DNA from: Flavobacterium sp. LHD-85
GTDB lineage: Bacteria; Bacteroidota; Bacteroidia; Flavobacteriales; Flavobacteriaceae
DNA: 64,000 nt
Direction: 5' to 3'
Assembly: GCF_030929595.1 (NCBI RefSeq)
Contig: NZ_JAVFVR010000004.1
Location: 1 to 64,000, forward strand
Part shown: piece after piece, positions 52,357 to 60,391 of the stretch
Position numbering within the stretch: position 1 is the first letter of the stretch
Layout of the letters: each line of letters begins with the position of its first letter
Position numbers and translations under genes: made by a program
The notes under the pieces: model-generated
What the model saw: the letters and a program-made list of their open reading frames with translations, nothing else
What the model was told of the DNA's origin: nothing
Database searches by the model: none

Positions 52357-53748
52357 TTAGCGGTCCATTCTAACAATCTTTGGCGTAAATGTTCCCAAAA
52401 CTTCAACCAAATCGGTTTGGTTTGCCATTACTTTTTTAATGTCTTTGTATGCCATTGGAGCCTCGTCAATATTACCGCCAATTAAAGTCACAGCATGTTT
52501 CTTCAATTCTTTGTTAATCTGACTTTGTGTAAAACTGCTTTTACATTTCGCTCTCGAAAATAAACGTCCAGCACCATGCGAGGCTGAGTTTAAACTGTCC
52601 GCATTTCCTTTTCCTTTCACAATAAAACCTGGCGCTGTCATCGAACCTGGAATAATTCCCAATTGCCCTTCACCTGCAGGTGTTGCTCCTTTTCTATGCA
52701 CTATACATTCCTGACCGTTTACAGTTTCTTTCCAAGCAAAATTGTGATGGTTTTCTATAGTTACCACTACTCTTTTCCCAATCGCTTTGCCAATTCTTCG
52801 ATGAATATCATCGTGACAAGCTTTGGCATATTCTCCTGCTAAATTCATTGCCAACCAGTATTCTTGGCCATCGTGCGTATTTAAATCCAGCCAAGCCAAA
52901 TGCTGCACATTTTTCGGTAACGGACATTGTTTTGTTGCCAAATAAGTATAATGCTTCGCAATATTTGCGCCCAATCCGCGGGAACCGCTATGCGAGAGAA
53001 CAGCAAAATATTCTCCTTTTTCTAATTTCCATTCGTTTTCTGGATTATCAATTTTAGCTATTCCAAATTCTACAAAATGATTTCCTCCGCCCGAGCTTCC
53101 CAATTGCTTATACGCCTTTGGCAAAAGATTCTTTAACAACGGAATATCCTGAAATTCGCTCTTATGAAAAACTTCATGATCCACTCTTGACGATTGTACT
53201 TCGTTCATTCCGAACTTGGTATTATCTCTTAAAATCGCTTCCAATTGATGTTCTCTTCCCTTGAAATGAGAAGCTGGCAAATCAAAAATAGAAAGACTCA
53301 TTCTGCAACCAATATCAACACCAACACCATAAGGAATAACCGCATTATCAGTCGCCAGCACTCCTCCAATTGGTAATCCGTATCCCGAATGCGCATCTGG
53401 CATTAAAGCTCCCGCAACTGAAATTGGTAGTTTTAACGAATCATACAATTGAAATTTTGCTTGCTCATCGATTTCATTTTCTCCAAAAATTTTAAAAGGC
53501 GCTCTAGTATTTTTAAGCTGATGCATTCTTATCTGGACTGGCTTAATTAAACCTTCGGCAACTTTTCCCCAAGTTCCGTTTCCTTCATATTTTTCAGGAT
53601 TTAAAAGCACATCTTTTGCTTCTGTTAGAATAGATTCCTTTTTTTCTCTTTTTCTATATCTATTTATCTGCCCTAAGGCAATGTTTATTGAATTGTTCTT
53701 TGGAAAACCTAATTTAATCAGGTCTTTTCCAGATAATTTATTTCCCAT
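52357..53748 (-). CDS. rtcB: RNA ligase RtcB (PrfH-associated)
   Basis: RtcB joins RNA 2',3'-cyclic phosphate or 3'-phosphate ends to 5'-OH ends using GTP and Mn. The 463-residue protein keeps the metal and guanylylation residues: VGVDIGCRMSL, SSGGGNHFVEFG, LSHSGSRGLGANIAKHY, IENHHNFAW and the GMP-accepting His in SHGAGRLFSRAKC. It overlaps the upstream unknown gene by 11 bases and is followed by prfH. That pairing points to repair of cleaved 16S rRNA. No archease or RtcA gene is adjacent. Confidence 0.95.
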   Translation of the reverse strand: MGNKLSGKDLIKLGFPKNNSINIALGQINRYRKREKKESILTEAKDVLLNPEKYEGNGTWGKVAEGLIKPVQIRMHQLKNTRAPFKIFGENEIDEQAKFQLYDSLKLPISVAGALMPDAHSGYGLPIGGVLATDNAVIPYGVGVDIGCRMSLSIFDLPASHFKGREHQLEAILRDNTKFGMNEVQSSRVDHEVFHKSEFQDIPLLKNLLPKAYKQLGSSGGGNHFVEFGIAKIDNPENEWKLEKGEYFAVLSHSGSRGLGANIAKHYTYLATKQCPLPKNVQHLAWLDLNTHDGQEYWLAMNLAGEYAKACHDDIHRRIGKAIGKRVVVTIENHHNFAWKETVNGQECIVHRKGATPAGEGQLGIIPGSMTAPGFIVKGKGNADSLNSASHGAGRLFSRAKCKSSFTQSQINKELKKHAVTLIGGNIDEAPMAYKDIKKVMANQTDLVEVLGTFTPKIVRMDR

Positions 53749-54532
53749 GATTTTCTATCATTTCATCTGCGTATTGTTGATACAAAGTGTGCAGACTTTT
53801 ATTTTTAATTGGACTTATCTCTTTTGGATTTTCTTTTTCGTAATAACTCCATTTACGAGAACTGCCGTGTATTAATCTGTTTGTTTTTTCTCTAAGATTA
53901 CAATTAACAATATAATTGTCAATAAGTTGAATTTCGCTTTCTAAATCTGAATCAACCATTTTTGTATGTGTTATCATATATGGGCTCACGCGAAGCACAT
54001 ATCTCCAAGGCTCGTTAAATACATAATGAATTTTGTATCGTTTGCAATTGCTGCACCAACGTTCCCTTTTATAAAAATGTGCTTTTTCTTTTTCGGTCAA
54101 TTCTAATTTTGAACTTCTCCATTCCCATTCTGAAAACTCTTTTACAGTTTGGATTTTTTCAACATAAACATGTTTTCTCTTTCTTTTTTTCTTTCTCTTA
54201 AAAGATTTTTCAGGAGAAAATTGCCATGTGTTTATTTTTTCCAATAATTCTCTGTAAAATGGGGCTTCACTTGATCTGGTAACATCATCTCTTAATTTAA
54301 AATTGCGCTGCCAGCCTTTTTGGTAAGGAATTTCTAAAGGAACTAATGGTAAGTTTCTTCTTTTTTTCCAAAGTTCAACTTCAAGCTTTCTTAACTGAAT
54401 TAATTGTTTTTCAAAATCTTCTTTTACTACTCTTTTCTTTCTTCTTTTACTTTTAAAACGAGCACATAAAGCATACTCGTCTACCGTATAATTTTCCATA
54501 AAAAAATTATCGTGCATTAAATTAACAGCCAT
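53738..54532 (-). CDS. Unknown basic protein, first gene of the rtcB-prfH operon
   Basis: The 264-residue protein (ATG at 54532; alternatives at 54517 and 54499) is unusually rich in Lys, Arg, Trp and Tyr. Basic blocks are FKSKRRKKRVV (about 25-40) and FKRKKKRKRKHVYVEK (about 110-130). A central WCSNCKRYKIHYVFNEPWRY contains a CxxC that might bind zinc. No known domain was recognised. Its stop overlaps the rtcB start by 11 bases, so it is translationally coupled. An RNA- or ribosome-binding role in the repair system is inference from charge and context. Confidence 0.75.
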   Translation of the reverse strand: MAVNLMHDNFFMENYTVDEYALCARFKSKRRKKRVVKEDFEKQLIQLRKLEVELWKKRRNLPLVPLEIPYQKGWQRNFKLRDDVTRSSEAPFYRELLEKINTWQFSPEKSFKRKKKRKRKHVYVEKIQTVKEFSEWEWRSSKLELTEKEKAHFYKRERWCSNCKRYKIHYVFNEPWRYVLRVSPYMITHTKMVDSDLESEIQLIDNYIVNCNLREKTNRLIHGSSRKWSYYEKENPKEISPIKNKSLHTLYQQYADEMIENHGK

Positions 54533-54544
54533 GAAGGCCAAACT

Positions 54545-54564
54545 ATTTATCCTGACGGATAAAT
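54545..54564. promoter_or_regulatory. 20-bp inverted repeat before the rtcB-prfH operon
   Basis: ATTTATCC-TGAC-GGATAAAT has perfect 8-bp arms and ends about 12 bases upstream of the first start codon. It could be a repressor operator or an mRNA hairpin that controls access to the start. No good TAnnTTTG box was found nearby. Confidence 0.45.
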
Positions 54565-54606
54565 TCTAAAAATCGATTTTCGGGAAAATTTTGAAGAGTC
54601 TAGAAT

Positions 54607-54645
54607 AAAAAAAAGCCCGAAACTTATTGTCTTCGGGCTTTTTTA
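54607..54645 (-). terminator. Terminator after the 54.7-kb micro-ORF
   Basis: AAAAGCCCGAA and TTCGGGCTTTT form an 11-bp stem around ACTTATTGTC, followed by T-runs on both strands. It separates the micro-ORF transcript from the rtcB operon. Confidence 0.85.
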
Positions 54646-54664
54646 TATATTTAAAAGTATATTT

Positions 54665-54748
54665 CTAAGATTGAAATAAGCCACGAAGAATTGCTTCACC
54701 AAATACATTTGGTGTAAAGCTCTGAGATGTCAATGTAAGTACAAACAT
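54665..54748 (-). CDS. 27-residue micro-ORF or small RNA (putative)
   Basis: The frame starts at ATG 54748 and encodes MFVLTLTSQSFTPNVF then GEAILRGLFQS. A purine-rich GAAGAAAAA precedes the start, and a near-consensus box (AATATTTG) lies upstream around 54800. An internal hairpin, CACCAAAT-GT-ATTTGGTG (54697-54714), and the terminator at 54607 give it the outline of a discrete short transcript. Whether the product is a peptide or an RNA cannot be decided. The rest of the 470-base gap is AT-rich with the response-regulator terminator. Confidence 0.45.
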   Translation of the reverse strand: MFVLTLTSQSFTPNVFGEAILRGLFQS

Positions 54749-54962
54749 TTTTTCTTCGTTTTTAAAGGGTTATTATTTTTTTCGTGTGCAAATATTCATA
54801 ATACTTTTTTGATTTTCCAAATTTATTTAAAGAAAATTCTTCAAAATAAATTTCAACAATACTTTCTATACTTCCAAGAAGAATACTATTGCTCTAAAAA
54901 TCAATAAATTAAAACAAAATTTATATTATAAAAATAAGCCAAAATATTCTAGCTTTATACAC

Positions 54963-54990
54963 AAAAAAAGCCCTGATTTCTCAGAGCTTA
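54963..54990 (-). terminator. Terminator after the response regulator gene
   Basis: On the minus strand AGCTCTGA and TCAGGGCT (one G-U pair) form a stem around GAAA, followed by seven T. Confidence 0.8.
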
Positions 54991-55010
54991 TATATTTTTT
55001 GCTGAATGAA

Positions 55011-55727
55011 TTATTCAGAAACTTTGCTTTTTATTACTAATCTGAAACCTTCTCCGTGAATGTTTAAGATTTCAACATCTTCATCTGCTTTTAAATATTT
55101 TCTCAATTTAGCGATGTAAACGTCCATACTTCTTGAAGTAAAGTAGTTGTCATCTCTCCAGATTTTAGTCAAAGCTAATTCCCTTGGCATTAAATCATTT
55201 TCATGAAGAATAAGCATTTTTAACAACTCATTTTCTTTTGGAGACAATTTGATTGGCTCTTCATCTTGGAAAGTAAGGAATCTCAATTTTGAATTTAAGT
55301 GGAATTTACCAATATTAAATTCAAATTGCACTTGTTCTGCTTTTGTATCAGCTGATTTTCTTTGAATGATTGCTTTAATTTTCATTAAAAGAACTTCTGA
55401 ATCAAAAGGTTTATTTAAATAGTCGTCGGCACCAGCTTTGTATCCTTTTAACACATCTTCTTTCATAGATTTTGCTGTTAAAAAGATAATTGGCACTTCA
55501 CTGTTCTTCTCTCTAATTTCTTTGGCTAAAGTGTAACCATCTTTATAAGGCATCATTACATCAAGAATACATAAATCATATACATCCTTCTTGAATTTCT
55601 CGAAACCTTCCATACCGTTTTTAGCTAAAGTAACTTCAAAGTCATTTAACATTAGATAATCTTTAAGAACCGCCCCAAAATTTAGGTCATCTTCTACTAA
55701 AAGTATTCTTTTGTTAGTATTTTCCAT
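55011..55727 (-). CDS. OmpR-family response regulator (RprY-like)
   Basis: The 238-residue protein has a receiver domain with the phosphoacceptor Asp56 (YDLCILDVMMPYKDG), Thr and Lys of the switch (FLTAKSMKED, YLNKPFD), and a winged-helix output domain (ELALTKIWRDDNYFTSRSMD, VYIAKLRKYLKADEDVEI). It lies three bases after its sensor kinase gene. The pair resembles Bacteroidota RprXY, but the regulon cannot be read from here. Confidence 0.93.
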   Translation of the reverse strand: MENTNKRILLVEDDLNFGAVLKDYLMLNDFEVTLAKNGMEGFEKFKKDVYDLCILDVMMPYKDGYTLAKEIREKNSEVPIIFLTAKSMKEDVLKGYKAGADDYLNKPFDSEVLLMKIKAIIQRKSADTKAEQVQFEFNIGKFHLNSKLRFLTFQDEEPIKLSPKENELLKMLILHENDLMPRELALTKIWRDDNYFTSRSMDVYIAKLRKYLKADEDVEILNIHGEGFRLVIKSKVSE

Positions 55728-55730
55728 ATT

Positions 55731-57317
55731 TTAATTTATTAATGGTATTTTTATTATAAAGGTGCTACCTTTTCCTTTTTCGCTTTCTACATATACTTGA
55801 CCGTTGTGATCCTCTACTATTCTTTTTACGTAAGCAAGCCCCAAACCATGTCCTTTTACATTATGAAGATCACCTGTATGCTCTCTGTAAAATTTCTCAA
55901 ATACTCGTTTTTGAGCTATCTTACTCATTCCTACTCCATGATCTCGCACTTTAATCAGAATCATATCTTTAATGTTTTCAGTAAAGATTTCAATCTCTGG
56001 CGCATCTGGCGAATATTTAATAGCATTTTCTAAAATATTAACCAATACGTTTGTAAAGTGAACTTCGTTTATCAAACAAGTTGTTCTTGCTGCATTATAA
56101 TGCCTTACTACGCTACCTTTTCTATCTTCTAAAATAAGATTCACATGCTCAATAGCATCGTCAATTATATCTGTTATCACAGTTGGCTCTTTGGTTATAT
56201 CAAGTTCTCTTTTTTCTAATTTTGAAATACGGAGAACGTTCTCAACCTGAGCGTGCATTCTTTTATTTTCGTCTCGAATCATTTGAAGATAACGATAAAC
56301 TTTTTCTTTATCTTCAATAACTTTCGGGCTTCTAATAGCATCTAATGCAAGATTTATAGTTGCAATTGGAGTTTTAAATTCATGCGTCATGTTATTTATA
56401 AAATCTGTTTTGATTTCAGAAATATGCTTCTGACGCAATAATTGATTTAACGCACTTGTGTATGCAACTATTATAATCAATGTAAAAACTATTGATAAAA
56501 TAGTAATACTTAATAATTCAGATAATAAGAATTTCTTTTTGTGCGGGAAAGTAACTGATAATTCATACCTGCTATTTCCTTCATTATCTGTATAAATTGG
56601 AATATTATAAGTAGATTCTTTATCAAAATGAAATCCATCGGATTTAATTTTTGTTGGAACACCACTACTGTATATTCCGAATTCAAATTTGGTCTTTACA
56701 CCATATTCTTCGAGCTCTTTTTTCAATAATTTATAAAGCTTGTCTTTTGTAATTCTCCCTTCAATTGGAGTCAAAGAGGCAATATCTTTATATTGAATCT
56801 GTTGCTGAACTTTATTTAAAATATCTAAACTTCCTGATTTTTCACTTCTAAGATCAGGAATAATGCTCTGTCCTAAGCCATTGTTATCAATCCCTGCGTT
56901 GTTATTATAAACTTCTGTTACTCTTTTTGAACTAAAATTTTTAAAACGTTCACTACTGAATTTTTTGTTAAAAACAGAACCATTGATATCGTAATCTTCA
57001 GATGTCAATGTATTTGAATAAACGATTGTTTTATTCGTTTTTGTATTTCTCTGTACGTAAAGTACTTCTAATAAATCTTCTTTTTTTGGAATTTTACCCG
57101 TACTGTCTTTAATACGGTTATATTTGTCGTAGAAACTGTACTCTTCTTGCTGTTCCAGTTTATCTGCAACATTTCCAATTACTTGAGTAACGTGGTATTT
57201 AAATTGCTCTTCATTATTCTTGAACGAAGAATTGAACCAAAACACTTGCACCAGAATTATCCCTATCAAAGACAGACTCATCAGTAAAACAAGTATTCTA
57301 AAAAATAATTTATTCAT
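55731..57317 (-). CDS. Two-component sensor histidine kinase (RprX-like)
   Basis: The 528-residue protein has an N-terminal membrane helix (LVLLMSLSLIGIILVQVFWF) and a ~240-residue periplasmic sensor region. A second helix follows near 270-290 (SITILSIVFTLIIIVAYTSA). The HisKA domain carries the phosphorylated His in NNMTHEFKTPIATINLALDA, and the ATPase domain has the N, G1 and G2 boxes NILENAIKYSPDAPEIE, IKVRDHGVGMS and GHGLGLAYVKRI. It is cotranscribed with its response regulator. Confidence 0.94.
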   Translation of the reverse strand: MNKLFFRILVLLMSLSLIGIILVQVFWFNSSFKNNEEQFKYHVTQVIGNVADKLEQQEEYSFYDKYNRIKDSTGKIPKKEDLLEVLYVQRNTKTNKTIVYSNTLTSEDYDINGSVFNKKFSSERFKNFSSKRVTEVYNNNAGIDNNGLGQSIIPDLRSEKSGSLDILNKVQQQIQYKDIASLTPIEGRITKDKLYKLLKKELEEYGVKTKFEFGIYSSGVPTKIKSDGFHFDKESTYNIPIYTDNEGNSRYELSVTFPHKKKFLLSELLSITILSIVFTLIIIVAYTSALNQLLRQKHISEIKTDFINNMTHEFKTPIATINLALDAIRSPKVIEDKEKVYRYLQMIRDENKRMHAQVENVLRISKLEKRELDITKEPTVITDIIDDAIEHVNLILEDRKGSVVRHYNAARTTCLINEVHFTNVLVNILENAIKYSPDAPEIEIFTENIKDMILIKVRDHGVGMSKIAQKRVFEKFYREHTGDLHNVKGHGLGLAYVKRIVEDHNGQVYVESEKGKGSTFIIKIPLIN

Positions 57318-57376
57318 CGAAACAAAATTAATATTTTAACAATATACTAAATAATACATTAACCAAATATTAACAT

Positions 57377-57973
57377 TTAAGACTGTTTTTGTTTTATATT
57401 TAAAATTTTAAGAATTTTAACAACTTCTTCTTTAGCATTTTTAAGATTATTGTTATTAATCACGAAATTGCTCTTAGAAATTCGTTTTTCATCATTCCAC
57501 TGCATTTTCATTCTACTTAAAACTTGTTCTCTCGTAGTTTTATCTCGCTTTATAACCCTGTCAATCCTCACTTCTTCCAGAGCAGTAACAGTTATAATTA
57601 CGTCGCATTCCTTATATCGGCCACTTTCAAACAAAATAGCGGCTTCATAAATCACATAGTCATAATTTTCATGCTTTTCAAGCCAATCTTCAAAATCTAA
57701 CTTTACTGCTGGATGGACAATTGCATTCAATTTCGCCAATTGTTCTTTATCATTAAAAACTACCTGCGCTAACTTGGCGCGATCTAAAACTTCTCCATCA
57801 AAAACATTGCCACCAAAAGAAGATTTCACTTCTGCAAGAATATTTTTTGACTGCATTACTCTTTTAGCACCGTCATCAGCGATATAAACAGGAACGCCCA
57901 TCTCTTCAAAATAGTTTGCAACAGTAGTTTTTCCGCTGCCAATTCCTCCTGTAAGACCAATAACTTTTGTCAT
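57377..57973 (-). CDS. coaE: Dephospho-CoA kinase
   Basis: CoaE phosphorylates dephospho-CoA, the last step of coenzyme A synthesis. The 198-residue P-loop kinase shows KVIGLTGGIGSGKTTVANYF, VYIADDGAKRVM, LNAIVHPAVKLDFEDWL and the lid region RVIKRDKTTREQVLSRMKMQ. coaBC, an earlier step of the same pathway, is at the right end of the window. The gene is two bases from the glycosyltransferase gene upstream. Confidence 0.95.
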   Translation of the reverse strand: MTKVIGLTGGIGSGKTTVANYFEEMGVPVYIADDGAKRVMQSKNILAEVKSSFGGNVFDGEVLDRAKLAQVVFNDKEQLAKLNAIVHPAVKLDFEDWLEKHENYDYVIYEAAILFESGRYKECDVIITVTALEEVRIDRVIKRDKTTREQVLSRMKMQWNDEKRISKSNFVINNNNLKNAKEEVVKILKILNIKQKQS

Positions 57974-57975
57974 TC

Positions 57976-58974
57976 TTATAATTTAAAAAACATACGCGGA
58001 AAAGCTTCCTGCGGTTTTTTCTTTAACAAAATCACCTTTACATATGATTTTAAAAATCCTGTTCCATAACCATAAAACTGCTTCCACACCGCTATTACAG
58101 ATAGATATCCAATTTTGATACTTTTATTTTGAATACTAGCTGTAAGAAAAATTATAACGAAATATACGAAATATAATTGTAATAAAATATCGATATTGAA
58201 AATTAACAATAAAAAAGCTAATAATAATCCAAGTATAAATAAAGTCGGAAAGAAAAAAGTTAACTTATTATGTTCCGGATACCAGCTATTCAAAATTGGA
58301 CGAGCAATTCCAAATTTATTCACCTGAATAGAGAATTTTTCCCAATCGATTCTTCTCTTATGATACACGTAAGCCTCTTTAAAAAGTCTTGTTTCAAATC
58401 CAAGATTCCATAAACGGATAGATAAATCAGGATCTTCTCCAGGATGGATGTTTCCAAAACCTTTTGAAGCTTCAAAAGCTTTTTTAGAAATCCCCATATT
58501 AAAACTACGTGGCTGAAATTTGTTGATCTTCTCGGAGCCTCCTCTAATTCCGCCAGTCGTTAAGAAAGAAGTCATGGCAAAATTGATTGCTTTTTGAATA
58601 TCCGAAAAGCTGTCCAATGCTTTATCTGGCCCTCCAAAACAGTCCACATAATTTGCATCTAACTCTTTACGCACTTCTGTCAAATATTGCGATGGAATGA
58701 TACAATCTGAATCAAAAATGATAAAATAATCACCTCTGGCTCTCTGCATTCCAAAATTTCTAGAATCTCCTGGACCTGAGTTTTCTTTAAAATAATATGA
58801 AATATTTAATTTTCCTTGATAATTCATCACCACATCTCGACATGGAACTGAAGATCCATCTTCGACAAGAACAATTTCAAAAGCTTCATTATAATCAGAT
58901 TTTGAGAGACTTTCCAAAAGCTCATCAACTTCATCTGGACGATTATACACGGGTATAATTAAAGAAAAAATCAT
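57976..58974 (-). CDS. Family 2 glycosyltransferase, membrane-anchored
   Basis: The 332-residue protein starts at MIFSLIIPVYNRPDEVDELL. It has a GT-A fold with the metal-binding Asp motif in YFIIFDSDCIIPSQYL, and EDPDLSIRLWNLGFETRLF in the acceptor part. Two or three C-terminal hydrophobic segments begin near residue 235 (FFFPTLFILGLLLAFLLLIF). It probably transfers a sugar to a lipid or surface polymer. The longer frame (to 59028) adds 18 residues before the first beta-strand and is rejected. Confidence 0.88.
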   Translation of the reverse strand: MIFSLIIPVYNRPDEVDELLESLSKSDYNEAFEIVLVEDGSSVPCRDVVMNYQGKLNISYYFKENSGPGDSRNFGMQRARGDYFIIFDSDCIIPSQYLTEVRKELDANYVDCFGGPDKALDSFSDIQKAINFAMTSFLTTGGIRGGSEKINKFQPRSFNMGISKKAFEASKGFGNIHPGEDPDLSIRLWNLGFETRLFKEAYVYHKRRIDWEKFSIQVNKFGIARPILNSWYPEHNKLTFFFPTLFILGLLLAFLLLIFNIDILLQLYFVYFVIIFLTASIQNKSIKIGYLSVIAVWKQFYGYGTGFLKSYVKVILLKKKPQEAFPRMFFKL

Positions 58975-59045
58975 AGCAGAATGCGCGTTATTAAAGGGTA
59001 TATTTTTAGTGTTGTAAAATTTTAACAAAGATATGGTATATTCAC

Positions 59046-59078
59046 AAAAAAACCATCAACTTTTGGCTGATGGTTTTT
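59046..59078 (-). terminator. Terminator after fabV
   Basis: AAAACCATCA and TGATGGTTTT form a 10-bp stem with a nine-base loop. On the minus strand it is followed by a T-run. Confidence 0.85.
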
Positions 59079-59100
59079 CGATTTACTATGTAAACTAGTA

Positions 59101-60291
59101 TTATTTGATACTTTCAATCTCAACAACTTCGTTAGTGTCTGCGTTGTAATCAACACCAGGAACTTCAAATCCGAATAAGTTTAAGAAATCATTTCTGTAT
59201 CCTGCTAAATCACCGATTTCAGGTAATGTTTCTGTTGTAGCTTCTAACCAAAGTTTAGCCACTTTTTCTTGAACATCTTCGCGCATTTCCCAATCATCAA
59301 TTCTGATTCTTCCTTTTTCATCAACAGGAACTTCAGAACCATTGTATAATCTGTCTTGGAATAAACGCTGGATTTGTTCGATACATCCTTCGTGAATTCC
59401 TTCTTCTTTCATGATTTTATATAAAAGAGAAATGTATAATGGAATTACTGGAATTGCAGAACTTGCTTGTGTAACTAATGCTTTATTTACAGAAACATAT
59501 GCTTTACCTCCAATAGATTTTAAAGAATCACCGATAGTAAATGCAGTAGCCTCTAAATGATCTTTTGCACGACCGATTGTTCCTTTACGGTAAACCGCTT
59601 CAGTCAATGCTGGCCCGATATAAGAATAAGCAACTGTTGTAGCTCCTTCAGCCAATAAATTTTCAGCTTTTAAAGCGTCAATCCACATTGCCCAGTCTTC
59701 ACCTCCCATAACAGCAACTGTGTTTTCAATATCTTCCTCATTTGCAGGAGTGATTGAAACATCAGAAACTTTTCCTGTATGGAAATCAACTGTTTTGTTT
59801 GTAAACGTTTGCCCAATTGGTTTTAAAACTGAACGGTGTGTAACACCTGTATTTGGATTTGTACGTACTGGAGAAGCTAAACTATAAATTATAAGATCTA
59901 CTTGTCCTAAATCTGCTTTAATTAAATCTAAAGTTTCTCTCTTAATTTCGTTTGAAAATGCATCTCCGTTAATGCTTTTTGCATATAAACCTGCTTTATG
60001 AGCCTCTTTTTCGAATGCCGCAGAATTATACCAACCTGGAGAAGCTGTTTTTCCTTCAACTGGCGGTTTTTCAAAAAATACTCCAATTGTCGCTGCACCA
60101 GAACCAAAAGCACTAGTGATTCTTGAAGCTAATCCGAAACCTGTAGAAGCACCAATTACTAAAACTTTTTTAGCACCGGCAATTTGTCCTTTAGATTTCA
60201 CGTATTCGATTTGATTTTTTACATTTTGCTCAGCTCCCGTTGGGTGGGCAGTCAAACAAATAAATCCTCTCATTCTAGGTTCTATAATCAT
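59101..60291 (-). CDS. fabV: Enoyl-ACP reductase FabV / trans-2-enoyl-CoA reductase
   Basis: FabV reduces trans-2-enoyl thioesters with NADH in fatty acid synthesis. The 396-residue length and single-domain Rossmann fold fit FabV more than FabI. Segments are MIIEPRMRGFICLTAHPTGA, KVLVIGASTGFGLASRITSA, IYSLASPVRTNPNTG, and the catalytic Tyr/Lys region YSYIGPALTEAVYRKGTIGR. FabV enzymes are usually much less sensitive to triclosan than FabI. A palindromic site precedes the gene (60332). Confidence 0.94.
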   Translation of the reverse strand: MIIEPRMRGFICLTAHPTGAEQNVKNQIEYVKSKGQIAGAKKVLVIGASTGFGLASRITSAFGSGAATIGVFFEKPPVEGKTASPGWYNSAAFEKEAHKAGLYAKSINGDAFSNEIKRETLDLIKADLGQVDLIIYSLASPVRTNPNTGVTHRSVLKPIGQTFTNKTVDFHTGKVSDVSITPANEEDIENTVAVMGGEDWAMWIDALKAENLLAEGATTVAYSYIGPALTEAVYRKGTIGRAKDHLEATAFTIGDSLKSIGGKAYVSVNKALVTQASSAIPVIPLYISLLYKIMKEEGIHEGCIEQIQRLFQDRLYNGSEVPVDEKGRIRIDDWEMREDVQEKVAKLWLEATTETLPEIGDLAGYRNDFLNLFGFEVPGVDYNADTNEVVEIESIK

Positions 60292-60331
60292 ACTTGTTTT
60301 ATTTATTCGTTAATAAGCTATTTATTAAGTA

Positions 60332-60345
60332 AATGAGCGCTTATT
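60332..60345. promoter_or_regulatory. Candidate operator upstream of fabV
   Basis: AATGAGCGCTTATT is a near-palindrome centred on AGCGCT. It is flanked by AAGTAAA (60327-60333) and TTTACTT (60354-60360), which are also inverted. The cluster lies just downstream of the predicted start. A regulator of fatty-acid genes is possible; none is in the window. Confidence 0.35.
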
Positions 60346-60373
60346 ACCGTTTGTTTACTTATTTTTTCGATGA

Positions 60374-60381
60374 CAAATATA
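60374..60381 (-). promoter_or_regulatory. -7 box of fabV
   Basis: The minus strand reads TATATTTG, 82 bases upstream of the fabV ATG, giving a leader of about 75 bases. Confidence 0.5.
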
Positions 60382-60391
60382 AAGTATTTCT

